From Chamaecyparis obtusa (Eukaryota > Streptophyta > Pinopsida > Cupressales > Cupressaceae), in contig BSBK01002936.1 of NCBI GenBank assembly GCA_027943335.1, forward strand, positions 248,001 to 312,000: 64,000 bases of DNA, given 5' to 3'. Below, one piece after another: positions 11,718 through 23,474 of this stretch; within the stretch, counting starts at the first letter, position 1, and each line of letters opens with the position of its first letter. Under the pieces are notes generated by a model. It searched no databases. It was not told the origin of the DNA and saw nothing but the letters and a program-made list of their open reading frames with translations. The position numbers were made by a program, and so were the translations under genes.

Positions 11718-12896
11718 TGTTAGGAATGAATGCTTGGCAGTCATTTTTGTAGCAGTTGTTGTTGCATTCATGACTATGATTATCATTGATGTCAACACAG
11801 TGATGTTCTAGAGTCTAGCAAAGAAGTAGACAGTGTTTTCATTAGCACACATGGGATATTATAGTTGGTGATATTCAATGTTGAGGTTATACTCTTTGAT
11901 ATGTTATATGTCTATGGTTAAGAGCATAGATAGTAATTCTTTCATTCATAAAAGTTATGAGCATTTTGGTGGAAGCAGTATTCAGGCAATGTTCCTGAAT
12001 AGTGGTTTGTGGAAATTCGATGATATTTCCTAATCATGATGGAATTTGTTTTTGCACAGTTAAAAGGAATTCAAAGACACATTGATAGTGACATGGTTCA
12101 TAGTGCAAACTTTGAGGTCACACGAGTGAAGAGTTATTGCATTTGGAAGTCGATAGTTTTGTGTAATTTTGATGTAGCGTGTGGAAACTTTTATTTTGTA
12201 AATGCATGCCGACTTATTTGTAATTATTTGAGTGTGGTATAAAGGAAGGAATTTTTTTCCTTATTAAAGTAGTAGTAATGTGAAAGGAATGAGAGCATGG
12301 TATGGTTGAATGCGAATGTACGCATGAAGTGAAGAAGAGAGCCAATTTGGTTGTGAAGGAAGACATGTGAAGTACAAAGATCTAGAATTGAGATCTGATC
12401 TAGCAGTGAGTGCAGTTTGGCATAGTGAGGAGGTGACTTATTTCATATTATTTTGTTGAATAATATTAAGGTCATTTGGATAGTGTGTTCAGTGATCTTA
12501 CCCTGAAGCTATTTGGGCAGTGGGTCCTTCCATCTTCCATAACTTCTAACAGGGTTAGAATCTTTTAACAGGGATTCAAAATCTCCTAACAAGGATTCAT
12601 ATGTACTAAATGTATTTCATAAGACTCCTAACAGAGTCCATCCTTTCACAAGGAATATTCATATTAGTGCATCTTTTGTGAGCATCATTCCCACTGGGGT
12701 TTACTCTTTGATTAAGAGGTTCCCTAGTCAACATATCTTGTGTTATTGTGTCATTGTGTATGAATATCTTTCTATGGTTGGTAATTACATTGCTTACATG
12801 GTTAAATGTTGTTGAAGTAGATAAAGGTTATAATTATTAGATAACTGATTCACCCACCCCCCTCTTAGTTATCTTGGTGGACTTTACTTTCTAACA
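11718..12896 (+). repeat. Element F 5' LTR
   Basis: 1179 bp. Near 12535-12660 there is a run of short TCCTAACAGGGTT / TTAACAGGGATTC repeats. Then comes a CATTCCCACTGGGGTTTACTC block (about 12688-12708) and a GATTCACCCACCCCCCTCTTAG block just before the LTR end. All three also occur in order in the LTRs of B, C, D and E. Confidence 0.94.
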
Positions 12897-12916
12897 ATTG
12901 GTTTCAGAGTCACAGG
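12897..12916 (+). promoter_or_regulatory. Element F primer binding site
   Basis: ATTGGTTTCAGAGTCACAGG directly follows the LTR. It matches the initiator Met tRNA complement TGGTATCAGAGC with two changes. Confidence 0.8.
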
Positions 12917-12919
12917 TCC

Positions 12920-13960
12920 TTGAAAGAAAATATTAACAACTTAAGGAGATCCATGGCAAATTTTAGGAAAGAAAGCCCTAAGTTTGATGGAGTAAATTTT
13001 GATAGTTGGAAAGAGAAGATGAAGACACATCTACTATGTTTAGGACCAGGTTATTGGTTGATTACAAAGAATAATAAAAATATCATTAAAGGAGATAATC
13101 TTGAAACAAGTTCTAAAGATGGAGTTGATCTATTCATGTGTAACATACTTGCAAGAGAAGCACTTTTGACAACACTTCCAAAGAATGAGTACAGTCAGGT
13201 AAAATGTTTGAAAAAATCTCATAGAATTTGGAAAGCTTTATATTCTACTTTTGAAGGTGATGAACATGCAAAGAAAGCTAGGTTACATAATTGGATTTGT
13301 GCATTTGAAGATATAAGAATGATAGAAGATGAATCTGTTAGAAGCTATATTGGCAGAATGTCAGAAATCATTGCAGGGATAAAATTTGCTGGAGGAGAAA
13401 AGACTGAGTTTGAAGTGATATGGAAAATTTTGAGGACATTGACTCCTGTATTTAAGCAGACAACACAGATGATTGAACAAGTTATACCTTGTACAACAAA
13501 GTTTACAAGAAAAAATCTTCTTGGAAGATTGGAAGCAGCATAAATGAACCTAAGATTATCAGGAGACCTACCTAGAATGGAGATAGCATTCAGTGCTCTT
13601 AGTATGCACCCTACTTCTTCAAGAAGTACCAATGTGAGTGGAGATTATGCTAGCAGTAGCAGATCTAGAAATGAAGAAGAAAAGAAGATTGAAGAAGGTA
13701 TTGCCTTACTTGTGAAAAGGGAACCAGACGGTAAGAAAATTTTTAAATGTTGGACTTGTCAAGAATATGGTCATTTTGCATCTAAGTGTCCTAAGAGAGT
13801 TAAGAAGTATAGAAACAATTTCAAGCCTAGAAGATCTAAGAAATTTTATTATGCTAATGATGAAGATCTTGAAGCTATTATAGAAAGAACTTTGAGTGAC
13901 AGTGATACTGAAAATAATGATGAAATAGGATTTGTAGCAATTAAGGAAGAGAATCCTTAA
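12920..13960 (+). pseudogene. gag: Element F gag
   Basis: Opens MKENINNLRRSMANFRKES at 12920, then KFDGVNFDSWKEKMKTHLL, a typical UBN2-family capsid entry, with KSHRIWKALYSTFEGDEH and DESVRSYIGRMSEI further on. A single TAA at 13541 splits the frame; the second part (13544-13960) holds a Ser-rich linker and the CCHC knuckle FKCWTCQEYGHFASKCPKR at about 13742-13798, then an acidic tail (DSDTENNDEIGFVAI). A stop at 13958 precedes the protease. Element B carries the same protein. Role: particle structure and RNA binding. Confidence 0.87.
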
Positions 13961-15254
13961 TCTAATTTTAAAGAAGAAAAAGCCTTAGTTTCCCAAGTTG
14001 AAAAGAAATTTGATTAGATTATACATAGTGGTTGTTCACATCATATGACTAGTGACAAAAAGAAGTTCATAAAGTTTAATAATTATGATGGAGGAGTTGT
14101 TAGAGTTGGTAATAATGCACCTTGCTTGATTAAAGGTATAGGATCTATTACTCTTGATGGAAAGACTAATACTGATAATGTTTATTTTGTTGATGGATTG
14201 AAATATAATCTTTTGAGTGTTGGACAATTAGTAGATAAGGGATATCAAGTTTGGTTTACTGAGAAAACTTGTGTGATAAAGGATAAAGATGGAAATATGA
14301 TTGGAACTAGATCTAGAACCAAAGATAATGTATTTCAGTTAAATTCTACTGAGATGACATGTTTGATTACTAAGATTGATGACACCTAGTTATGGCATAG
14401 AAGCTTTTGTCATATAAAATTTGATAATGTTGTGAAGTTGAGCACTACACTTGCAGTAAGAGATTTGCCTAAAATTATGAAGCCTACTAACATGATTTGC
14501 AAAGAATGTGTGATGGCTAAGCAAAAGAGAAGTTCATTTCCTAGTAAGAAGTTCACATCGACAGAGAAGTTGGAGATTGTTCATACAGATTTGAGCGGTC
14601 CTACTAGGACTAGAGGATTCTACGGAGAAAGGTATTTTATGATTCTTGTTGATGATTTTACAAGAATGATGTGGATTGCATTTCTAAAGGAAAAATCTGA
14701 AGCATTTGATAAGTTTAAGATCACTAAGAATAAAGTTGAGAATGAATCTAGAATGAAGATTAAATGTTTGAGATCTGATAGAGGTGGAGAATTTACCTCT
14801 AGAGAGTTTAATACTTTTTGTGAAGTGAATGGTATTAAGAGACAATTTTCAGCCCCTAGAACACCTGAACAAAATTGCAGAAAGAAGAAATAGGTCAGTG
14901 ACTGAAGCAGCAAGAGCTATGTTATTTGAGAATGATTTGGCAAAGACATTTTGGAGAGAAGTAGTGAATACAATAGTGTATACAATGAACAAAGTACAAA
15001 TCAGAGCAGACACAGACAAGACACCTTATGAATTATGGTTTGGACATGCACCCTCAGTTAAGTATTTTAGAATTTTTGGAAGCAAATGTTATAGAAAGAG
15101 AGATGATGATATTGGAAAGTTTGATCCTAGAAGTGATGAAGGTATTTTTCTTGGATATTCTTTGAAGAGAAAAGCATATAGATGTTACAATAAGAGAACT
15201 AAGACTATTGTTGAAAGCGCAAATGTTAAAGTTGATGAAAAGTTTAAAATTTAG
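13961..15254 (+). pseudogene. pol: Element F pol: protease and integrase
   Basis: Protease reads IIHSGCSHHMTSDKKKF (about 14018-14068). The catalytic Asp of Asp-Ser-Gly is His, and a TAG replaces the Trp just before it. Then VYFVDGLKYNLLSVGQLVDK. The GAG-pre-integrase zinc domain (LWHRSFCHI at about 14392, CKECVMAKQKRSSFPSKKF) follows another TAG-for-Trp. Integrase has IVHTDLSGP, VDDFTRMMWIAFLKEKSEAF and CLRSDRGGEFTS. Near 14870 a small deletion removes the bases for the usual NG.. before ERRNRS and shifts frame, so the catalytic Glu lies in the next frame (14829-15254). The C-terminal part has ELWFGHAPSVKYFRIFGSKC and GIFLGYSLKRKAYRCYN. Confidence 0.85.
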
Positions 15255-15260
15255 GAAAGA

Positions 15261-17072
15261 ATGCTTGATTATGAATCTGATGAAGAAGCTCATCCTCAGC
15301 CTAACATTGAATCTACTAAATTATTCTATGAGACTGACAGTGAATTATTGAATGAGAGTCCTACAGAAGAAAACAAAGAGGAATCTAGAGAAGAATCTAC
15401 AATTGAAGCAACATACATGAATATGACACCAAATAGGTATATATCAAGACATCATCCTATTGAGCAAGGTATTGGAAGCCTGGATAGAGGAATTATGACT
15501 AGAAATAATGTACATTTATGTTTAATTTCTCAAATTGAACCTAAATCTGCAAATGAAGCTTGTGAAGATGAACATTGGATTAAAGCTATGAAAGAAGAAC
15601 TAGATCAGAATGAAAAGAACAAGACATGGGAATTGGTCCCTAGACCTAAAGACAAGAATGTGATTGGAACTAAATGGGTATTCAGAAACAAGATGAATGA
15701 ACAAGGAGAAGTAGTAAGAAACAAAGCAAGATTGGTATGTAAGGGATACTTACAACAAGAAGGAATTGACTATGAAGAAACTTTTTCACCTGTGGCAAGA
15801 CTTGAAGTAGTAAGAATGTTCTTGGCTTATGCAGCTTTTAAGAAATTCAAAGTGTATCAGATGGATGTGAAATCCACATTTTTGAATGGTGAATTGTAAG
15901 AAGAAGTCTACATTGAGCAGCCTGAAGGTTTTCCTTTGACTCAAGAAGGAGACATGGTATGTAAACTAAAGAAAGCATTATATGGACTAAAGCAAGCACC
16001 TAGAACTTGGTATGCCAGACTGGATAAATATTTGTTAAAGTTGGGATTTACAAAAGGAACAACTGATAGCAATCTGTATGCAAAAGAAATTGAAAATGGT
16101 TTGTTGATTATAGTTATTTTTGTTGATGACATTATCTTTGGAGGAGAAGATGAAGCTAGTGACAAATTTGCTGATGAAATGAAGATAGAATTTGAAATGA
16201 GTATGATTGGTGAGATGAAATACTTTTTGGGATTATAGATAACACAGAGTAATGATGGTATCTTTATAAGTCAGACAAAGTACTTGAATGATTTACTAAA
16301 AAGATTTGGAATGGAGAACTGTAAACCAATTGGAACACCTATGGTTACAGGACATAAACTATCTAGCAAAGATGAAACACTGACAGTTGAGCAAAAGAAA
16401 TATAGATCCATGATTGGAGGATTATAGTATTTAACACACACTATACCTGATATAGCACATTCAGTTGGAATGGTAGCAAGATTTCAAGCTGAACCTAGAG
16501 AATCACATTATGCAGTAGTAAAGAGGATACTGAGATATTTAAGAGGCACAATGGACTATGGATTGTGGTATGAAAAATCTAATGATTTTACCCTATATGC
16601 ATATACAGATGTTGATTTGGGAGGCAGTGTTGATTATAAGAAAAGTACCAATGGTGGAGCCTTTTTTCTTGGAGGAAGATTGGTTTCCTAGTTGAGCAAG
16701 AAGCAGAATTGTATTTCACAGAGTATAGCAGAAGAAAAGTATGTAGCAGAAGAAAACAATTGTAACCAGATAATTTGGATGAAGCAGATGCTGAAGGATA
16801 TTGGAATAAAGTTTATTGAGCCTGTTGTCATACATTGTGACAACACTAGTATAGTTAGTATGTCTAAGAACCCTGTATTACATTATAAGACTAAGCATAT
16901 AGAGATCAAATATCATGTTGTAAGAGAGAAAGTAGCTAAAAAAGAAGTCAGACTAGAGTACATAAGCACAAAGGAATAGATAGAAGACATATTTACAAAG
17001 TCTTTACCTAAGGATACATTTGAGTATCTGAGAGGTATGCTTGGGGTTATGCCCAAGCCTACTCCTGAGTAA
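15261..17072 (+). pseudogene. pol: Element F pol: reverse transcriptase and RNase H
   Basis: An acidic linker (15261-15530) leads into [57 protein letters not shown] and [11 protein letters not shown], a stop at 15897, then [20 protein letters not shown] and the catalytic IFVDDIIFGGEDEA at about 16115-16156 with both Asp kept. RNase H follows: RYLRGTMDYGLWYEKS, YTDVDLGGSVDYKKS (the usual Asp-Ala-Asp-Trp is altered), IHCDNTSIVSMSKNPVLH and KTKHIEIKYHVVREKVA, ending near PKPTPE. Stops at about 16236, 16426, 16688 and 16976 are all TAG at positions where relatives have Gln or Trp. Confidence 0.87.
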
Positions 17073-17444
17073 TGATGCAGTTGGTTGCATCCGTCTAGTG
17101 GTATATGAGCCTTATCTTTCTTCTAGATTGGATGTTGGTACTTCCTCTATGGGGGAGTATGTGTATCTGAGCTGAGTCATGAGGACTCTTGTGATTGTAT
17201 TTTCTGAATAGTGTCTTTTGACATTGAGTTGTTGTTGACATAGTGATGAAATTTCTATCATTGATGTCAATGGGGGAGAAGTGTACATGAAAAACCATTT
17301 GTACTATATGAATAGGAAAATGAAGCAAGATTTGATTGATGAAGAGGACTTGAAGCATTTTCAGAGCAGTCGTGTTGCAGTATTGGATTTTTGGAACATT
17401 AGATGTTTTTCATCTATGTTTCCATCAATGCCAATGGGGGAGAT
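17073..17444 (+). other. Element F 3' untranslated region with two polypurine tracts
   Basis: Non-coding. Two related blocks occur: ATTGATGTCAATGGGGGAGA (17260-17279) and TCAATGCCAATGGGGGAGAT (17425-17444), the latter abutting the 3' LTR and serving as the main plus-strand primer. The doubled tract is shared with B, C, D and E. Confidence 0.75.
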
Positions 17445-18619
17445 TGTTAGGAATGAATGCTTGGTAGTCATTTCTATAGTATTTGTTGTTGCATTCATGA
17501 CTATGATTGTCATTGATGTCAACACAATAATCCTCTGGAGTCTTGCAGAGAAGCAGACAGTGTTTTGATTAGCACAGGTGGGATATTGCAGTTGGTGATA
17601 TGGGATGTTGAGGTTATACTCTTTGATATGTTATATGTCTATGGTTAAGAGTGCAGATAGTAATTCTTTCATTCATAAAAGTTATGAGCATTTTGGTGGA
17701 AGTAGTATTCAAGCGGTGTTCTTGAGTAGTGGTTTGTGGAAATCAGATGATATTTCCTAATCCAGATGGAATCTGGTTTTGCACAGTTAAAGAGAAGTTA
17801 GAGACACATTGGTAGTGACATGGTTCATAGCAAAAACTTTGAGGTCACACAAGTGAAGAGTTATTACCTTTGGAAGCCAACAATTTTGTGTAATTTTGAT
17901 GTAGCGTGTGGAAACTTTTATTTTGTAAATGCATGCTGAATCATTTGTAGTTATTTGAGTGTGGTATAAAGGAAGGAATTTTTTTCCTTAATGAAGTAGT
18001 AGTAATGTGAAAGGAATGAGAGCATGGTATGGTTGAATGTGAATGTATGCATGAAATGAAGAAGAAAGCCAATTCGGTTGTGAAGGAAGACATGGGAAGT
18101 ACAGAGATCTGAAATTGAGATCTGATGTAGCAGTGAGTGCAATTTGGAATAGGGAGGAGGTAAATTATTTCATATTATTCTTTTGAATAATATTAAGGTC
18201 ATTTGGACAGTGTGTTCAATGATCTTACCTTGAAGCTATTTGGGCAGTGGGTCCTATCTTCCATAACTCCTAACAGGGTTAGAATCTTTTAACAGGGATT
18301 CAAAATCTCCTAACAGGGATTCATATGTACTGAATGTATTTCATAGGATTCCTAATAGAATCCATCCTTTCATAAGGAATATTCATATTAGTGCATCTTT
18401 TGTGGGCATCATTCCCACCAGGGTTTACTCTTTGATCAAGAGGTTCCCTAGTCAACATATCTTGTGTTATTGTGTCATTGTGTACGAATATCTTTCTATG
18501 GTTGGTAATTACATTGATTACATGGTTAAATGTTGTTGAAGTTGATAAAGGTTATAATTATCAAATGATTGATTCACCCCCCCCCTCTCAGTTATCTTGG
18601 TGGACTTTACTTTCTAACA
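17445..18619 (+). repeat. Element F 3' LTR
   Basis: 1175 bp, partner of 11718-12896 with scattered substitutions. A run of nine C at about 18578-18586 precedes CTCTCAGTTATCTTGGTGGA and the LTR end TTTCTAACA. Confidence 0.94.
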
Positions 18620-18623
18620 TCCC

Positions 18624-19165
18624 AAACTGGTTCTTCACATACAAGTCCTCCACCTTTTTTGCTTACAAAGTCTTCCATGTCAGTTTCCTCTATCTCTTCA
18701 AGTCTTTCCTTGACAATGTATAGGTTGATTCTTCATACCGATATTCATTTTCTTAGGATCCATAATCTCAACTCGGCTACCAATACTCAGGCTTCTCCTA
18801 CCAAGTGTTGTATCCATCAAAGGCATCAGTGAAAACTTCCTGTCATTCTTCTCAATAGTAAACATATTCTGGACACAGTCATAAATAGCTTTGTAATGAT
18901 ATTGCCAAGGTCTACCAAGAAATATATCACAACTATTCATCTTCATAATGTCACATAGCATAATATCCTTGTACTAGCTAATCTGAACATCAACGAAGCA
19001 TTGTTCTCTAACTTCCAAAGCATGAACATCTTGTAACCAGCCAAGCCTACAAGGACAAGGATGTTTCATTCTACTCAAACTAAGTTTCTGAACCAGGTCC
19101 TTAGCAACAAGGTTATCAGTACTACCACTATCAAAAATAACATTACAGATTTTACCTTCATTCTT
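18624..19165 (-). pseudogene. Element G aspartic protease and C-terminal tail
   Basis: Reading down from about 19165: NVIFDSGSTDNLVAKDLVQK places the catalytic Asp-Ser-Gly at 19124-19132. This is followed by HPCPCRLGWLQDVHALEVRE, a stop at about 18980, then KMNSCDIFLGRPWQYHYKAI (about 18870-18950), the usual gypsy pepsin-like protease fold end (I.LG.PW...). A frameshift near 18700 leads to EEIEETDMEDFVSKKGGG and CEEPVW at the F insertion point. The role is processing Gag. No RT motif follows, which is unusual because gypsy pol normally continues into RT within about 100 residues. Confidence 0.7.
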
Positions 19166-19246
19166 GCATCAGGTCCTAAACAAGTTACTCCTCTGACAAG
19201 GTTCAGCCTTTGTACTAAGTAATGTTTGCCAAAGCAACAAGTTCTC

Positions 19247-20356
19247 TTATTCAGGTTCATTCTGAATGTTCTCATTCATCATAGGAGTTCGTCGGTCAAC
19301 CTTCTTCTGTGTGCACTTAAAAGAATGGTGTCCTTCCTCCCCATAGTTATAGCAAGTACTCTTAAAGATAACTCTACTTGTCTTCTTCTTTGGTTCCACA
19401 GGTTTTTGTTCATCTTCTACATTAGTCGATTTTTCCTTCACCGAGTGATCAATCTTTTCTTTCCCTCGAGAATTACTAGGTTGTTTCCTTTTAAACTTAT
19501 CTTCTACCTTCAGAGCATACTGATAAGCATCTTCAACAGAATCAATCTTCAACATACCAAGCTCATCCTGAATATTGAATCTCAGACCATTCACATATCG
19601 AGCTACCTTTTCCTTACCAAGCTCTTGGTGTCTAGACTGAATAGTAAGTTTGTAGAACTCCTCAGTATAATCTTCAAGAGACAAATCCTTCTATTTCAAA
19701 TTTTGCAATTTCTTAAACAAGTCATGCTCATAGTCAGCCAGTATAAACTTATCTTTCAACTTAGTCACCATCAACCTCCACCAATGGATCTTTGTTTCAC
19801 CTTCATCTTCTTGGTCTCTCTGTAGTTCTTTCCACCAAAGAGCAGCATGTCCTTTCAACTTTGTTTGTGCTAATCTCACTCGAAGAGGATCTTCAATTTC
19901 TTCCAACTCAAAGAAATCTTCAAGTTCACCAATCCAATCAATCAAATTATTCGGCTTCAAAGTACCAGAGAAAGTAGAAAGTTCCATTCGGTAATTACTA
20001 AACCAAGCAATAGGTCTAGGCAACCGAGCAGTTCTGTCTTCACCAAATCTGTTCCTTCGGTCATCACCACTAGATCCAATAGTTTCAAATTCTTTAGTAG
20101 CTTCTTCATAGCCATCCTCAATACCAACATTCTGAGGTATACCAGCAATAGGTCTCATGATCTTGGTGAGCATATGATTCTTCATTAATTCCATCTCAGA
20201 TCTAAAATCTGATTTCACCTTCTCTATGATCCAGGATTCAACAATATCACAAAGATCTGAAATAACTCTAGGGTCCAATCTTCTCAGAGGCATCCTTAAA
20301 GATATGAAAAACCCTCTATAACAAACCCTCACTGACCACCTTGTGATAATTTCCAA
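19247..20356 (-). pseudogene. gag: Element G gag (Ty3/gypsy retrotransposon capsid)
   Basis: From 20356: an N-terminal helix region (MPLRRLDPRVISDLCDIVES), a linker with RMELSTFSGTLKPNNLIDWI, then FELEEIEDPLRVRLAQTKLK, GHAALWWKELQRD and WRLMVTKLKDKFILADYEHD, the retrotrans_gag pattern. After a short interruption at 19685-19690 the second part opens MSLEDYTEEFYKLTIQSRHQ, then KVARYVNGLRFNIQDELGML, a basic region, and a knuckle TCYNYGEEGHHSFKCTQ at about 19315-19365 in which the second Cys is Tyr. The typical gypsy Gag length and order support the call. Confidence 0.85.
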
Positions 20357-20566
20357 GTTGCAACAAGTCAGATCTCAACCTGCAATCTTGTAAACAACTA
20401 GGGCACAATTTCACAAGTTCAATGCTTCAGATTTGTAATTCATATTGTGCACAATCTTTGCTCCAATAAGATCAACTTCGCAAGATTAGCCTTGCTAGTT
20501 CAAGCTTCTTCTTCAACAAGATCAACCTTTTCTCCAACAGGAACAAACTTTCACTCTCATACCACC
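20357..20566 (-). other. Element G leader and primer binding site
   Basis: Non-coding leader between the 5' LTR and gag. On the minus strand the bases after the LTR read GGTGGTATGAGAGTG (20552-20566), close to the initiator Met tRNA complement. Confidence 0.6.
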
Positions 20567-21428
20567 TTATGTAGTCAAGGCCGATGGATCCAATGAAGGA
20601 AAATCAAAACCTTGTAGCCAACATAATTACATAGCAGATTACTCAATAATGCAACACAAAGTAATTATTCAACACTAATTTTTGTTAACATGCCTGGCTA
20701 TAAGGCCTTCTAGGTTAGGGCCAATTACAATCAGAAAACAATTCTTCAAGATCCACAACTAGATCCAATACAAACTCAGCTAGATCAATTGTGAAGACAA
20801 TTAGAAGCTGATGGAAACCCAAAGGCAAATCTAAACTCAAGCTTGCAGGCCTTCAAGAAATCTCCTTGTTCCCAAGTATGCAAACCCCTAACTTTGCTAC
20901 AAATGATTATCAAATTACAATCTGATCTGCAAGAACTTTTCCACAACTTCGCTCTCAAGCTTCGCATCTGACTTCCAAATCTACTCTAATGTCTAAGTCT
21001 TGATCTCTCAATTTTGTCTCCCAACATCTACCCAAGCCCTCCTTAAATACTAATCATCAGCCAAAAGTCAGCTGGATGAAACCCTTAACTCCCCAAAATA
21101 AATAATTAGATTCCATACAAGTTGGCTCAACAAATCACATAGAACTCTAGTCGGTAAGTCAAAACTACTGAGTGATAGTAAAATTATAGAGCACACCAGG
21201 CATCTTTGAGCACCAGTGTCAATCAAGCACCGTAGGTATGACCGAGAAACAATTTCACCGAGCACCAGAGACTATCGATTTCCTTCAGTGACTGAGCTTC
21301 CTTCAATGACCAAGACCGTTGATGAAGGCTGCAACTGAGTAACACTGGCCAAAATACAAACACCACATATAGTTTCACTAAGGAAACAGAATGCCCTACC
21401 TTAACCTTGGATGCCCCTGCATCAAAAA
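20567..21428 (-). repeat. Element G 5' LTR
   Basis: About 862 bp, partner of 10700-11650. A short open frame here (21223-21507) resembles the one in the left LTR (11487-11690). It is LTR sequence and not a gene. Confidence 0.8.
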
Positions 21429-23474
21429 GAGTCAAGAAGATGGAGAAGATGGGGTGTGCTAAAAATATGACACACTTCTTTGAATCATTATATTCAAGAA
21501 CACTCAATAGTGAGGTCTCAAATAGCGATTCACAGCTCTCTATTCGTGGAGTGCAAAGGTTGTATATGAAGCCCTTAGATTGACCTAGTTAAAGCCATAC
21601 AAGTACACTAAGAAATGAGAGATTTAGGATGAGAAGTAAGAATGCTAATCTCCATTGATCATCAAGTTATTGCATGTAAATGAAAACTAGTCTAGATGAT
21701 AACAATGCAAAGAAATAAACTATTCTATTGAAATTGAAAGGAAGAGTATTACAAATCCTTGCTAATTTAGAACATTGAAAACATTGCAAAGCATTGATTT
21801 AGGAAATTGATAAATTGGTGAATGAGGCCCAAAGTCTAGGTGACCATTTTAGGGTGCATATAGATGGTAGATAAACTTTCTGCATGGAAAGGAATTACTA
21901 AAGATCATATGGCATAACTGAGGAAAATCACAAAGAAGAAAGAACAAACTAGCTCACACGAGCCTAATAATGAGGCAACAAAAATGAGAAACCACCACTA
22001 CACCTATCCCAATGGTCATAATGGAGGAATCATCTCCTACCCCATGTAGAAGGCCATCACAAAGATAGGCTACAAAGAAGGTGTCACCCACACTTATGGC
22101 ACACAAGCCTAAGAAAAAGGCTATTAATCATCCTCATAAGAGGAAGGAAACAAAGACACCACCAAAAGAATCTCCATAGAAGAAGAAGGAAATGAGCCTA
22201 AAAAGAAGAAATAAGAAGAGAAGAAGAAAAGAGAAGAGGATCATACAAGAAGAAATGGAAGCCTGACCTCAAATTTTTGGAAAGGAGAGTTATTCAAGAA
22301 GGTAAGTTAATATCTTCTGATAGAAATTATGAAAGATGTGATGTTGTTAATCAATCTAGCATTGAAGACATGAAAATTAAATACATGATTGATTTCAATA
22401 AGAACTTGATTGAATTAGAAGAGAGTATACCTAGAGAATTGTTTAATAAATTAGAAGCAAGAAAGAGAAGGGAGTAGGATGAGGACAACAAGATACAAAA
22501 ATATGTCTTAAAAAATGAAAAATGTGTCATGTAAATTGCAAAAAACAATAGGCTAATGGAGGAACTTAATCCTCACCTAAGGAAAAAGTTGACGACACTA
22601 AGGATCATGATTGAATTATATGAGGAAGTAATTAAAAAAACTCATAGAGCCATTGAGAAGGTCTTATTGAAAATTATACTTAATGTTGCAATGATGCAAG
22701 AACCTACGAAAAGGCCTAAGGACATAAAAATAGGAGAATCCTCTAAGGACAAGGAGAATGAAGAAGATAAATCAAAATTAAAATTGAAGGCCACTATTGT
22801 AGACAAAGATATAGTAGAGGACACAACTCAAGACCAATCTGAACCATATTTCTTTGTGGAGAATATAAGAATATCTCTTAATCATGCACTTGATGAGAAA
22901 AACCCTTTTGAAAAACTTTCTAAAGTCACAGACATAATTGGGAACCTAGACAAAGATTAGCCTAAAGAGGAGGCTCAAGACATGGAGATAGAAGAAACTC
23001 CACAACAAGAATTAGAAATTGTTGAAACACTTAAATAGAACAGAGATGAGGTCAAGGAGAATACAAAAGAAAATTGCAAGGAGGAAAAACTATTAGTTAC
23101 CCCTAAACTATTTTTGGCAAGTGGGACCAAGTCCCTACCACACATAGAGATCATGGAAGTTGATGATCTAATGAAGTTATCGTTAATTATTCATGAGAAA
23201 GCCAAGGAGAGGTCAATGAACAAAGAGGTCATGAAAACAAAAGTTTTTAAAAAGGCCATGATAATTTTGAGTCATGTTTTGTCATCGCAACCAAGCAGTA
23301 GTAGTAGAGATGTTGTAGATCATTTTTATCAAATCTTGGACATTGTTGACAAGATTTTCAAGACTCTTGAAGAGCTAGCACAAATAAAAGTGTTCCAAGA
23401 ATTTGAAGACAAAAGACTAGCAAAGCTTCTAGAAAGAATAAGTAATGATTTGATGACTCTTCAGAAGAAAGATA
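21429..23474 (+). pseudogene. Element D ORF2, middle region (between G and B)
   Basis: The first 500 bases have lost coding sense. From about 22080 a Lys/Pro-rich linker is readable (KRKETKTPPKESP), then VIQEGKLISSDRNYERCDVV and RELFNKLEARKRRE at 22280-22477, aligning with IIQDGNFTKMNKYYKLYDYS and NEFYTKLVNRKQRA in element C. Next are LNPHLRKKLTTLRIMIELYE (22562-22621) against LNTHLRTKRRIILIMGGRYE, a long acidic region, and a helical stretch 23114-23470 (VDDLMKLSLIIHEKAKERSM, DKIFKTLEELAQIKVFQEF) predicted as coiled coil. Function unknown. The frame has about six stops and is cut at 23474 by element B. Confidence 0.6.

Larger units (their letters stand above)
11718..18619 (+). mobile_element. 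Element F: full-length Ty1/copia retrotransposon
   Basis: LTRs 11718-12896 and 17445-18619 (about 1.18 kb, TGTTAGGAATG to TTTCTAACA), with perfect target duplication TCCCA at 11713-11717 and 18620-18624. Primer site at 12897-12912 (ATTGGTTTCAGAGTCA). Gag, protease, integrase, RT and RNase H lie in copia order. It is the same family as element B: LTRs and proteins are closely similar. It is inserted in the interior of element G near G's 3' end. At least ten stops and one integrase frameshift make it non-autonomous now. Confidence 0.95.
10700..21428 (-). mobile_element. Element G: compact Ty3/gypsy element with gag and protease only
   Basis: LTRs at about 10700-11650 and 20567-21428 share long identical stretches (for example TAGTCAAGGC.GATGGATCCA at their left ends). 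A minus-strand primer site, GGTGGTATGAGAGTG, lies at 20552-20566. The interior encodes Gag and an aspartic protease, then runs almost directly into the 3' LTR. No RT, RNase H or integrase is seen. Element F sits inside G with a perfect target duplication, so nothing was lost on F insertion and pol was absent earlier. Element length without F is about 3.8 kb. Exact LTR ends are uncertain by several bases and I find no clean target duplication (AAAAT on the left and AAAAG on the right is the best candidate). Confidence 0.8.

Noticed and set aside
19226..19825. 199-codon plus-strand frame
   Set aside because: It is the reverse complement of the G gag gene; the minus strand carries the capsid and knuckle motifs.
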